Of a stretch of DNA of 64,000 nt, positions 1 through 12,552 are shown piece after piece. Source of the stretch: Akanthomyces muscarius (Eukaryota; Ascomycota; Sordariomycetes; Hypocreales; Cordycipitaceae); the NCBI RefSeq assembly GCF_028009165.1, contig NC_079245.1, positions 2,728,001 to 2,792,000 on the forward strand, given 5' to 3'. How positions within the stretch are numbered: the stretch's first letter is position 1; each line of letters starts with the position of its first letter. The notes below the pieces were generated by a model. The model saw only the letters and a program-made list of their open reading frames with translations. It had not been told where the DNA came from and searched no databases. The translations under genes and the position numbers were made by a program.

Positions 1-319
1 ATCGGACTCACGATGCTGCTGGGCGAGTGCGCGTTCGTTCCGTTGCCGCTCTCAAAGCTCACGGAAGAGATGACTGACATTTTCCGCGGCCAGCGCGACG
101 GGTGCTGCGTCGTGGACGGCGTCCTCTCGCTGCCGCTGCCACTAATGCTACTCACCGGAATCGGGCAGTCGTCCGCAAACGACCGGAGAGAGGCAAACGA
201 GCTAAATGTGGTCAAGAGGGGTGCAAATCCAGCGTTTACCTGGACCGCAGCTGCGGTCGTGAGGCCCGTGTCGTGCAGCTCTACTGGCGAGGAGGTATCT
301 ACAGAGAGTTAGCCGATAG
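1..319. other. Intergenic, no gene seen
   Basis: This is the left edge of the window, downstream of the minus-strand kelch gene. Short open frames here have no recognisable domain, signal peptide or splice context, so I see nothing beyond a 3' flank. Confidence 0.5.
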
Positions 320-2467
320 CTAGAAGCATGGGCGGCGGAGTCTTATTGGACTGATGCTCAACGTACCACCAAGTTCGGCAATCTGGGTGTCTTCCATTTC
401 GTGACATGTGGGAGGAGACGCTTCAACGACACCAGTATCACTAGTCGGAGAAGGAGTAGCGGCAGTTGTGCTGGATGATTTCTGGGTAGCAGAGCGCTCT
501 AGCGCAGAATCTCCGCAAGAGGATGTCAGTGTCGGCGACTTTCGTTGCGAGTTTGCTTTGGCCCAGTAGAAGATGCGCTCCGACATGGCTTCGTGCGAAG
601 AGGGTGCGTCGGATCCTCTGCGACTCGCTACTCGGCGACTCCAGATGCAAAAGATAAGAACACCTCCAGTCAGCAAAACGAGACCTAGCACAACGCCCAG
701 CACAGGAGCTATCCAGCTGGGTACACCTTTGGACTTTTGGTCAGGCGACGAGGGCTGCCTAGGAGACTCTGTTTTGTTTGTAGCGGGCGACTTATACGGC
801 CAGTAGGTCTTGATCTTGCCAAAGTCGTACGATGTGGCAAACACATCGCCGAGAGCTGGTGTCGCCCATCCTGACCGCACGGGTTTTGTTGCCGTGGCAT
901 TTCCGGTGCTGTCCCCGCCAATCATTGCCTGCACACTTGCGTGCACGCCGTAGGCGCCGTACTTGCTCGGATCGTACGAGTCCATCCACTCGCCACTGGT
1001 GATATTGAAGATAACAATGGGCCCGTTTTCCAGGCAAGTCAGCGTGGTGCCCGTGGGAGGCGTGTAGCCACCGACGACCATCATCAGATCAGGGTATGGC
1101 AGGAAGCATTTATGGCCAGCACGGGCATGACTTGGCTTGCCGTCGCTAATCTTCGTCCACGTGAATGATGGAAGCGACAGGACCCAGACGTCGTCGTTGA
1201 ATTCTTCTGTCAGATGGACTCCGTCAAAGCCGCCGTAGTAGTAAATGTTGAAGCTCGATCGATCCGCAGCAGGGGCGACAACAGCACATCCCCGCGTTCT
1301 TGTGCCGGGGCCTCCTATGGTGGGCTGCTGATACCATGTGTTGTTGGCAACGTCATAAATATCAATCGTGCTCATAAATACAGGACTTTCTTTTGCCTTT
1401 TCATCTGTCAGATTCCGATATAATATTGCACATCATTGTTCTCACTTACACTGAGGGTTTCGTTCGGTGAGATGTGGGCTTCGCCGGCCCATTCAGGATA
1501 GACTGCACCGCCGAGCACAACTAGGATGCCCTGTTCGCCGACCGGAACCCATACGACTTCTGGATTTGCCCTGGGCTTGATGTTACTAGGCAGAGTCGAA
1601 TTTGTCCACTTTTCGGACAGCTGACTCTCCATATCTAGCGTGATGAGCGTATTCGAGGGGACAGACGCTCTGGTATCGGCAGTGGCTGCGAGATTCCAGG
1701 AGAAGGGACCTCGACTGGGAGAGGATAGTCCCGAAAAGTACCATGCCTTGTTCTCTGAAGGCGCACTAGCTGCACCGCCATAGGCAATGTACCTCGTTAC
1801 GCCGTCTGTCAATCTTCTGCTGCTGAAATTTGGCTTCCACAACGGCTTGTCCGGGCCATACGCATACGCCTGGTACTCGAGCGTCTCGTAACTCGGCGGC
1901 GTTTCGTACAAATCGTCGTCTTGGAAGACTGCCCCACCATATAGGAAGAACTGTGCGTCGTTGGCGAGAAGCGCACCATCGTAGTAGACGGGTCCGTCAC
2001 CGTTGGCGTTGCCTTTACCACCTCTTGCCTTGGACAGGCTCCCATCTAGCAGGATTCCCGTCACATCTGTGTCGCGGTTGAATGGCTTGCCCAGGTTATA
2101 TGACAAGATGATTCCCTGGAAGTTTCCTGTTGACGCGTTGAAGCAGTACGTTAGCAAGCAGGCCTGTCGTTTGTTCAAGTATAGAAACGCACCTTGGTTG
2201 GAAATTGGACCAAGAGTTCCGTTCTCTAGACCAGGAGTCCACCATACAGAACCGCCGTCAATGTAAATAGTATCACGCACGATCGCCGCTATTTTGCACT
2301 GTAATAAGTTTTGCTGTACATGTTGTGTGCAATTGTAGTTTCGTCATACCTCGAGGTTGGTTCCAGATGCAGATGGTTGTATTGACCTGACCTTGTGCCC
2401 AATCACCAAACTGCGCATCGGCAAAGCCAAACGCCAGAATCAGACCCGACAACAATTTCAACCTCAT
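320..2467 (-). CDS. Secreted/membrane kelch-repeat protein
   Basis: Three exons (2467-2350, 2288-1450, 1396-320) give 677 aa. The start is the ATG at 2467, which opens a clear signal peptide (MRLKLLSGLILAFGFADAQ). After the first junction the protein reads NQPRAAIVRDTIYIDGG, the usual opening of a fungal kelch propeller. Kelch-type blades with paired glycines and aromatic residues (YYYGGF, MMVVGGY, TWYQQP) fill about residues 60-500. One transmembrane helix lies near 547-571 (WIAPVLGVVLGLVLLTGG), followed by a Ser/Thr-rich cytosolic tail of about 100 residues. Intron 2 has a perfect GTAAGT donor and a CTGAC branch. Its acceptor is AAAAG, chosen because it alone keeps frame. The architecture (signal, propeller, one TM, short tail) is a common fungal cell-surface type. 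Ligand and function are unknown. Confidence 0.85.
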
Positions 2468-3443
2468 TTTAATTAAGCGAAGGGTTCGCTTTGACACTCG
2501 ACGTGATGATGTGTCTAGCGACTTGTAACTTCTGTCATGAGCTGAGCCAGTTTCTGGTGGATGTACCAGATCTCCTAGCTCCAATGAGAGCAAACGCAAA
2601 TGATTCAAAGAATCTGCGCGATAAGTATGATTGAAAGCTAGATGGATTCGGTGGCCTGAGAGCGTTCAAAGGCTGGCGACACTACAACAAGGAAGAAATG
2701 CAAACACATCGTGCTGTGGTCCTCTGCATGTCTCATTCGATGCCCTGCCTGGACAGCAGATGGCTTGACCCATGCGTACATACTCCAAAGTTCCAACGCA
2801 GCAGGTCTATCTTTCGTGGCAAATCTGGGCTTAATGTGGCGTCAAACAAACAACCACGGTCATTGGGGCGCTGTTGAGACATGCATAGGCCACAGCGCCC
2901 GCAGCGCCAATGGATTCACGCACACAGACAAGAATCCCTTGAGCTTGATTGCTGCCGGCGGGGGTGGCAAGGATAAATTCTAGTTTGATATTTGAGAAGC
3001 GAAAGTATATTGGACAGGTCCTCGCTTGTTTGTTTGCCCGCTGGAGTGAGGGATCGCGGGACGCAGCGGGACGGCACTAACTTACTTCCCGAAAGCTAGC
3101 TGTCTCGGCCGAGCCGGTAACTGCATAGGAATACGGTACAAATCATTTGCTCCAATGGTAGAATTTTCCTGTTGTCAGAGCACAGCTAGGCATAACGCAC
3201 TGTCGAATTTCGTTCCTGGTTGCCAGAGCTGTCGGCCTCTCACACGGCTCGCCCAGTGAGCAGTAGCCGAGGGGCCGGATAAAAAGCAGCGATGCCAATT
3301 CCGACGGCTCTTAACAAAGAAGCTTTTTGTGAAGCACTACCCTGAAGCGTTACATAGCCTTGCTAACCTTTGGCCTTGTACTTTCATGCCATATAAATGC
3401 GACCTCGACCCTGAGCACTTCGCTTGCGTCCTTTCGGCTGTAC
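2468..3443. other. Intergenic
   Basis: This stretch lies upstream of the kelch gene and downstream of the GNAT gene. No coding region, RNA gene or repeat could be supported. Confidence 0.5.
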
Positions 3444-4179
3444 TCACAGTGACATCCTGAATACTCGGCCGTTCCAGGTACTCTTGCTCTTCGATCTTGG
3501 CCTCTCGAAAGAATAGTCGCCAATGGGTGTGAATCCCAGACTTTCGTAATAGCTGTAATGATTAGTGCTGCCAGAGTATCTCAAGAATCTCGTCCACTTA
3601 CTTGACCAGCCCCAGCGTCCCACCCACCCAACAGTCCAAATATAACGCCTTCATCCCTCGCTCCCGAGCATATTGCTTTGCGTACTCAACCTGAGCGGCT
3701 CCAGAGCCCTTTGCGCGCTCCCCGGCACGAGCGTCTGACATGACAAAGACAATGCATAAGAAGCCGCCCTCGATGGATTTGGCTTCCTCCAAATACGGTC
3801 GCAACTCCGCCATATCGGTAAAGTAATCGCCAAGGTTGTTTTCTGCAATCTCCAGGTTGCCCACTGGCAGCCAGGAAATCCCATTCTCGTCCACACGACG
3901 TGGTAGGCCATTCTCGGCGTTCGCATCTTCTACCTCTGCGATAAAAGTCCTCTTCGCCTGGCCTTGCCCAGTCAAGCGATAATTTTCGGATGTTTTAAGA
4001 TCCTCTCCCACATCTTCGCGGTAGCCATCCCTCTCCGAAAACAGCTTTGGCCCCCACTGTTCGCCGTTGCCATTGCTGGCAAGGTGGTGGACCGATGCAT
4101 CCAGAGAGCCCATGATGGCATCTAGATCAATTGGTGATGTGCCCGCATCGCGAATATGGAACTTTCCGATCTGAGGCAT
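3444..4179 (-). CDS. GNAT-family N-acetyltransferase
   Basis: Two exons (4179-3602, 3552-3444) give 228 aa. An open frame extends to a TTG codon at 4188, but the first ATG (MPQIGKFHIRD) is at 4179. The last exon was found by splicing AA|GTAAGT to ATTACAG|C. This adds YYESLGFTPIGDYSFER, the characteristic beta6-beta7 end of the GNAT fold (x-YYxxxGF). The core segment GGFLCIVFVMSDARAGERAKGSG precedes an alpha helix (AAQVEYAKQYARERGMKALYLDCW) and fits the acetyl-CoA-binding strand-loop-helix. The substrate cannot be predicted. Most fungal genes of this type are uncharacterised. It is a stand-alone gene with no operon-like partner. Confidence 0.8.
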
Positions 4180-4788
4180 TTTTTTCAAAGACGGGCGATT
4201 TCTTTTGTTTGAACGGCCAAGGTCCGCCGAGTTGCAGTCCTGAAGTTGTTGCTGGCGTCAGAGCTTAAGTAGTTATGCTACAGTCTTGTTCGCGGCCAAC
4301 TGCCACTAACATTAACTAAACGAAACTCCGACAGCGTATGAGTCACGACGCTAATTTCCACAACCAGTAATGAACCGTTAAGCGGCGGAATGCTAGTCTT
4401 GGCTATTTTCTAGAAGCAGAATGAGGTTCAAGAATTGGCGTTTCTTTCTCCCAGTCGCAGCTATCCGGTAGACTGCGGATGTAGGGCACAGGTCGAAAAT
4501 AACGTCATACCTGGCTGAGGATGTTTTGTGACGAACAGCAGAAAGCTACACTCGCGACAATGCGGCGCAGAGAATGGGTGATAAGCCGTTCACTCATCAT
4601 GCAAATATTTCTACTCTCATTTGTGAACTTCTTATTCTTCTTATAATGAATCGTGCCGAAATGGGTATCGCCGAAGATTGTCACGTGTAGCATATCCCTG
4701 GTGCCGGGCGGACTCGGCCGGGCCAAAAATTTCCATCCTACAACCTCAAATTGATTGAACAAAACGCCACGCCTTTGGCTATGCAAGC
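4180..4788. other. Divergent intergenic region (GNAT / MetAP2)
   Basis: This is the shared 5' region of the minus-strand GNAT gene and the plus-strand MetAP2 gene, so it should hold both promoters. No TATA-like or other specific site stands out, and the small minus-strand open frame at 4505-4786 shows no family signal. Confidence 0.45.
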
Positions 4789-6476
<1,688 letters not shown>

Positions 6477-7731
6477 CTCCAGCTCGTTCTCGCTGTGCAT
6501 TGTTTTCATCACAAGGTAATTGTTCGCTAGGTCTACGCTGACTGAGTTGGTCGCAACACCAAAGACGTAAAGACTTCAACGTCTGGACGCACGACACGGG
6601 TCTCAACACCCACACCTGAGCTTCAACACCACACTGAAACATTCTGTCCGTAGTACCATGACGAGTAGCTACTTGGCGCACTGCACCTTTGTTCCCATCA
6701 AATTTCATGTTTCTTTTTTCTTTTTCCAATTTGAGCTACGTAATCTCGAACAGGTGGCTTGCAGGACTGGAAATGACACCGTTGAAGAGGCGCCCGTCGG
6801 GTTTAGACAAGCCACAGCGGCCAATCAGGACCACCCGCGCGGGCCGCTCGAGGGCCGTTGTTTGCTATCCGTGCACTGCGCCCCTCGAGGCTCTGAGACA
6901 TGCGACATTGTTCTTGTTTGCCAAAGAAATTGGGGTCGAGTGTGATAGCGAGTTTGACTGTGATTGCGGCAGTTTCCAATGACCAGCTGCGTGAGCGGCC
7001 CTGCGCAGTGCCGACGCCCGTCTCCGCTCACCTTGGGGTTGGCATGGTACCACGGCGGCCTTGTGACCTGCTCAGTTATTATGCTGTGGAGCTTTAAAAT
7101 ATGGCTTTTCGATATCGCAAAATCGAACACCCAAGTATGGCGATTTCTCAAATCCGGGGAAATTGTGCAAGATGGACATACCACACGTCCACCCCCAGCG
7201 GCCGTTGATGGCCGTGGCGTAAGCCTCGGCGTACATGTCTTATTTCATTTAGGCACCAGAGCTTCCGGAATTTATTCATGCTGCAAATACGAAGATTGCG
7301 GTATTCTCAACCTGCTAATGCTCTGTGTAACGTGTTTGCGGGCGCAAATCATGCCACGCACAGTCCATGCCGAATCGAGTACCTGCATGCCCAGTACGCA
7401 CTGGTAAGTAATCTCATGGGCTGGCTGTTAATTTCTCCCGTAGACTACAAATGCTTTTCTTCTCTTAGATTCTTATTTACATCCTTCGCATACGAAAAGG
7501 AGGTTGCAAACTCCTTTCGATTGAAGCGTGCCGTTTCCAGGCCAAAGCTTCCACCAGGCTGAGGCTTCATCCCAAGTTCGCAACACCACAGAAGCTCTTT
7601 TGTTTCACAAGAAAATACAAAGAAGGATAATCTTCCACTGATTTTTTTGTTTTACAATTTATTGTTCCTTTCAGGTTTCTGTGATTACCGCATTTGCCAA
7701 GCGTCAGTTTGCGGCAGGCAGTCCATTCATT
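6477..7731. other. Intergenic, promoter region of the surface glycoprotein gene
   Basis: About 1.25 kb holds the MetAP2 3' flank and the 5' region of the gene starting at 7732. Several overlapping open frames are present but none shows a domain, codon pattern or splice structure. No repeat or RNA gene was seen. Confidence 0.45.
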
Positions 7732-10172
7732 ATGAAGACGTCCCTCGCGCTTGCAATGGCTTCGGTCATGCGCATGGCGTGTGCCAACATGGAGCTCATT
7801 CCTAGGCAGCTTAATGTTCAGGAGCCGGCTGCGGAGTTTGCGGCACTGTGCCCAACGTGTTGTACAAACACGATTCTACGGACTACCATCAAGGAAACGT
7901 TTTTGTAAGTGCAGGCATACTGCAGTCATCAATATCTTTTTACTAACCCGATGATAGTTCTACCAAAACGCAGACTGTACGGAATCAATTGAACGTGCAA
8001 ACATTGTACTTGACTAAACGATATTCACAGGTCTATTTGACTGCCACGCAGCACGATGTATCGACTCAGATCCAGCATGAGACGGAATTTGTGACCAAGA
8101 CCTCTGTGTCGACCTTTACCACCGTCAGTTTCATGCCTGAAGTATCGAGCTCACGCTGTTGCTAACATGTCGTCTCACAGTCCTACCCCGTCACCGTCAC
8201 GAGACAGATCAAGTAAGAACAATGTCCTGTCCCATTGTAAACCCCGTGCTAACCATTTGACAGCTGCACAAAGAAGCCGCCTGCATCGTCCGCCGCTTTG
8301 AAGGAGCGTACCTATCCCATCAGCGAAGCACCTCTGGAGTGCGACACGGTGACGACCACAGAATGGCGAACTACCACGGCAACAAAGACAGTTTTGGTCC
8401 CTACCGCGTCGATTGTGCCAACTACGGAATGGATAACCGCAACAGCAACAAAAACAGTCTTGGTCCCTACAGTGTCGCTTGTGCCGACCACAATGACAAA
8501 TATCGAAACTGTGACGCAGACTCGCAACCCGTCCGTCACGGTGTGGCTGCCGACAACGTACACAACAATCATTACGCGCACATCTCTCTATCCCATCACC
8601 GTCACCTCGGAGCACGATGTGACTGTGACAAGCACAGCTACTAGCACAGAAACAATCATCAAGACTATTACCACGAGTTACCCCGTCGTGACCCACGACA
8701 CTATCACAGTGCCCGGTTCGACTGTTACTCGGCCTGGTTCGACCGTTACCCAACCTGGCTTGACTTTTACCGTGCCTGGCTCAACAGTCACCCTTCCTGG
8801 CTCAACCATCACCCAGTCCGGATCGACTGTTGTGCTGCCCGGCTCGACTGTCTCCGTGCCCGGCTCAACCGTCACCCAGCCCGGATCGACCATTGTGCTG
8901 CCCGGTTCTACGGTTGTGCTGCCCGGCACCACCGTGACAGCCACAACCCGGATCTCAGTGTGCCCTTCTCCGAACGGCTTCTTTGCGCCGCTCGATCCAA
9001 GCTCCAACCTCACATTCGGCTGCTCCCCCGGCAGCGTCTGCGCGCCGCGCATGCCCGCCGGCTGCAACCTGTGGCCCGGCCCGCCGTCCGACGACTTTCT
9101 CTGCTGCGCGAGCGACTGCTTCCCCTCGCCACCCTTCACGCTCACCCACTGGCGGGACAACGAGACGAGCTACTACCCGCCGTCGCCTGGATACTACAAC
9201 CTCGACCCCACGAGGTTCGGCCTCACGTACGACATCTTTGAGAGCCCGGATGGGCGTGGTGGTGGGCAGCAGGGTCTGCGGTCTCCCGTCAAGCGTGCCA
9301 CCGCGCCGTCGCAGTGCTTCGACGAGTGCAACAACGTCTTTGTCACGGCAGAGGCTGGCGGCAAGACGGACGAGCTCTGCCGCGCGGGCTCTCCGTTTCG
9401 GATTGGCTTCGACCTGTGCACGCACTGCATCGAGCTGCACGCCAGTGTACTGAGCAACGCCCTCGATGACTATGTCGGGCCGGTCTTTGCGCAGTTTCTC
9501 AATTTTTGCAAGGGCCGTCGCTCAGTGCCGCAGTCGTCGTCTGTTGACGCCGTGCCGGGCAGAGTCACCACGGCCGGCCCAGAGCCGAAGACGTCGACTC
9601 AAACACTGCAAACGAGCACCCAAGTGTCTGCGAGCTCCGGTAGCTTTGAATCTCCTCCTCCTAGCACCGCGAGCTCGCAGACAACTTCGGCGTCGGCATC
9701 AGTCTCGCAATCCAGCGCTGCGGCTGGGGATGCAGAGCCCTCTGCCAAGACCATGTCAAGTGCCGAGAGCAGCGTCACGGCTAATACCAGCAGTGGTGGC
9801 AGTTCTGTGAAGACGATCAGTGGAACTGCATCCAGCTCTTCTACGGACAGCAGCACAAAGAGTGGCAGCACAGGTGGAGGGTCTCGGTCGACACCCTCTG
9901 GCTCGACTACCCGTGCAGCCGCCTCTGGTTCCACTGGCAGCGACACTGGCAGCGCTTCCAAAACCACTTCCACCACTGCGAGCGACTCCAAAGCTACGCC
10001 TTCCACTGGCAGTGATAGGACGTCCTCTCCTATCGGCACTGTCACCGCAGCGACTGCTACGCCCGAAAGCACGTCGTCTGCCGTGGTTGCCAATCGGGCC
10101 GCAGGCCGCTTTGAAATCGGCGGTGCAGTAGGAATACTGATTACAGCTATGGCTAGTTTTATCCTTATCTAG
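7732..10172 (+). CDS. Ser/Thr-rich repeat glycoprotein, probably GPI-anchored
   Basis: Five exons (7732-7904, 7958-7976, 8031-8123, 8181-8212, 8264-10172) give 741 aa. It begins with a signal peptide (MKTSLALAMASVMRMACA) and has a CPTCC motif at about residue 40. Two tandem repeat tracts follow: two 22-residue units with TEWxTxTATKTVLVPT, then eleven PGSTVTx heptads. Next is a cysteine-bearing globular segment (CSPGSVCAPRMPAGC, FLCCASDCFPSPPF, QCFDECNNVF, FDLCTHCIELH). A stalk of about 220 residues is almost all Ser/Thr/Gly. The C-terminus ends in a short hydrophobic tail (AVGILITAMASFILI) after small residues, as in GPI-signal sequences. This fits a heavily O-glycosylated wall adhesin or structural mannoprotein. 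A specific role is unknown. The 54-nt second intron is a multiple of three and open in frame, so its retention would add 18 residues. Confidence 0.82.
8358..8489 (+). repeat. Two 66-bp coding repeats (22 aa)
   Basis: Two consecutive 22-residue units share TEWxTxTATKTVLVPTxSxVPT. They lie in frame in the surface glycoprotein, immediately before the heptad tract. Confidence 0.85.
8712..8942 (+). repeat. Eleven 21-bp coding repeats (PGSTVTx heptads)
   Basis: There are eleven in-frame 7-residue units of consensus PGSTVTx (variants PGLTFTV, SGSTVVL, PGTTVTA). At DNA level the copies are diverged at third positions, so this is a selected protein repeat rather than a recent slippage tract. Confidence 0.9.
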
Positions 10173-12552
10173 ACCTATTTTTTGAAAGAAGCGATGAGAG
10201 AGAGATATGACTAATGTGGAGGAAGAAACGAAGAAAACGCTCTGAACGCTGTCGGCCGCTATAATAAGCCTGACATTACTTGTAATGACCGCTAGTACTA
10301 GATTGAATATTCTTAGCCAACTTTGAAAAATGATAGACTATATTAGTATATTAATAATGATGTTTTTACTTGGTGCAGAGCAGTCACTGTGCATATGGGA
10401 GGATGAGGCGAAAACAGAATCCAATCTTATTGAGGCCGTTATTCTGAGAATATTGCAGTGCATGACAAAACACCAGTGCAAACGAGCTCCTCCTCTCCAA
10501 AAAGATGTTGATAAAATTACATGTAAAATTAAACCCCATTTCCATGAAATCGCCATGAACCCATTAAATTTTTTTCTTTGTTTTTGTAAAGTGTTTTTGT
10601 TGTCGTAGAATCGCATTCCGTAGTCGCAGACGTAGAAAAGTGTTGCCAATCAACGCTCGCCTTTGAGCAAAAACAGGCATGAAAGACTTTTTTTGTAGTT
10701 GTAGAAATTTCACCGTGTAAAAGAACAGCCAGCCAAGTAAGCTGAATACTCTCGGGATTTCCGTATTCAGGTCGTCTGGCGCGCCATGCTTTGCCCTGCA
10801 CCCTCTCGAAAAGGAATTCGGCGATTGTGGTAGGAGCTGGGCGCGCGCTCAGACGGAGGAGGTTGAAAGTAAAACGCCCAACATTTGGTGGTTTATAGAT
10901 TGTAAAACGCCGCTGGTGTAGCAGAAAGGATGGAAGAGGAGGAAGAGGAAGTAAAAAAGTAAAAAAAGACTTTTTTTATCGTGGGTTTTTATCAGTGCGT
11001 TTTTTTGGTAGTTGTGAATGAGATGAGAGAGAAGAAGAAAAGACCAAATAGAGGCCCAAATCAAATAAAGTCGAATCGAAACTGCAACCCTTTTTTTTGG
11101 TATGTCTTTTTGATTGTTTTTCGTGAAAATTGATCCGCGTTTGTAATGCAATGTAGGGGCAAAAGAAGCTTTTGAGTAGCAAAGAACGCAATACTGAAGA
11201 AAAAGACTATGAGGTCCACGACACCCAGCTCTTCTCACTCATCTATGAGATGAGCGAGGTAGGAACTGGGGCGCTTCTCCTCGTTGAAGATCCAAGAGAC
11301 AAAACCTAAAAGTGAGAGCGACTATCAGGAAACTATATACTTTTTTCCTCCTCTCTCGTGGTGGTCCTGGTCATGATGGCCACCCGCCGCACCGGCGGAC
11401 AAGCACACAACCCCGCTTCCCACTCCAACACCATCACCACCACCCCATCACATCACAACAGCAGGGAAGGGAAGGGGACTCGAATGGCTTCGACGATGAG
11501 ACAAAAAAGGGGCCCAAGCTGTTGTGCGTGTCGCCCACACCACCACCGCTTCTCCAATCATCACAGCGTGCCCCCGTATCAATACATCGGCAGAGACCCT
11601 CGTCGCCCAAGGGCACCCAACTGCCGAGCTGGAATGAAAGTTCAAGTTTGGGATCGGCCACTGCCTACAGCGAGCGAATGAGATGGTGAACCCGTCCACC
11701 ACCACAAAACTCCAAACGTCAGTTTGCTTTTTGTTTTCCAGGCGTTTTCTGGGCGTCGTGGCCCGGGATCAAGTCCCCGCCACCCCATCCACGCCAATAC
11801 CTCCTCCTCCCACCCTGCAACCCCTCCATTCTCCAAAGCGATGGTCAGCTGCCCAACTTCTGGGGCTGGAACCATCTTCCCTTCATTTCTTCTCTCCTCC
11901 CCCGCACCATGCATCCTTGCGCCATCGTCAGTTGGGCCTCCCCAAGCTTGTCGCGCTACTTTTCATTCCAAAGCTGCGGGCACCAATTGGCCCAAAGATC
12001 GCCAGTGATAACGCGGGCAGGCGGGGGTGGTCGGCAACCAAACATGGACCCTGTTTGCTTGTAGAAAAAAGGGTCGAGTTGTGCTCATCGACGTGTGATT
12101 TCGCCGCAGGAGGCGTTGTAGATCAAACGTATTTGTTACCAAGCACGGAGCTCAAAGCCCTTTCTTTGCCTTGATCGGCTGCAAAGAACATCAAGCGATA
12201 CATCATACGCCTTTCAATGATGGTGGCTGATTCTCCTCAATATCCGGGCCGCTTCCATCACATCGGGCACGCGACAGAAGGCCTAGGTGTAAGCCACGAG
12301 GTGGCTAGCATTACGCTATTGCCCACCACTGTCTCTGCATGGTTACATCACAGCTGCCAAGGGACATGTATTCGTGGGCTCAAAACCAAACATGATTCTT
12401 TCAGTTACCAACATATCCTGTACTCCAATTTGTAAATGCAGCGCGTATCCCGACAATCCAAAATGACACACCGTGTGCAAAACCATGCCCGCTCAATCAA
12501 TGCTTAGAAATAATCTCTATAACCATAATCCCAGTCGTGATCCTGTATGCCT
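10173..12552. other. Long intergenic region without a supported gene
   Basis: About 2.4 kb lies between convergent gene ends. The left part (about 10,300-11,250) is AT-rich with many T- and A-runs. The part around 11,340-11,900 is pyrimidine and CA-rich (many CACC/CATC steps), like a fungal 5' leader, but no start codon there leads into a recognisable protein. The best small frame (11,484-11,681, about 65 codons) matches nothing I know. An unannotated non-coding transcript is possible but not shown. Confidence 0.5.
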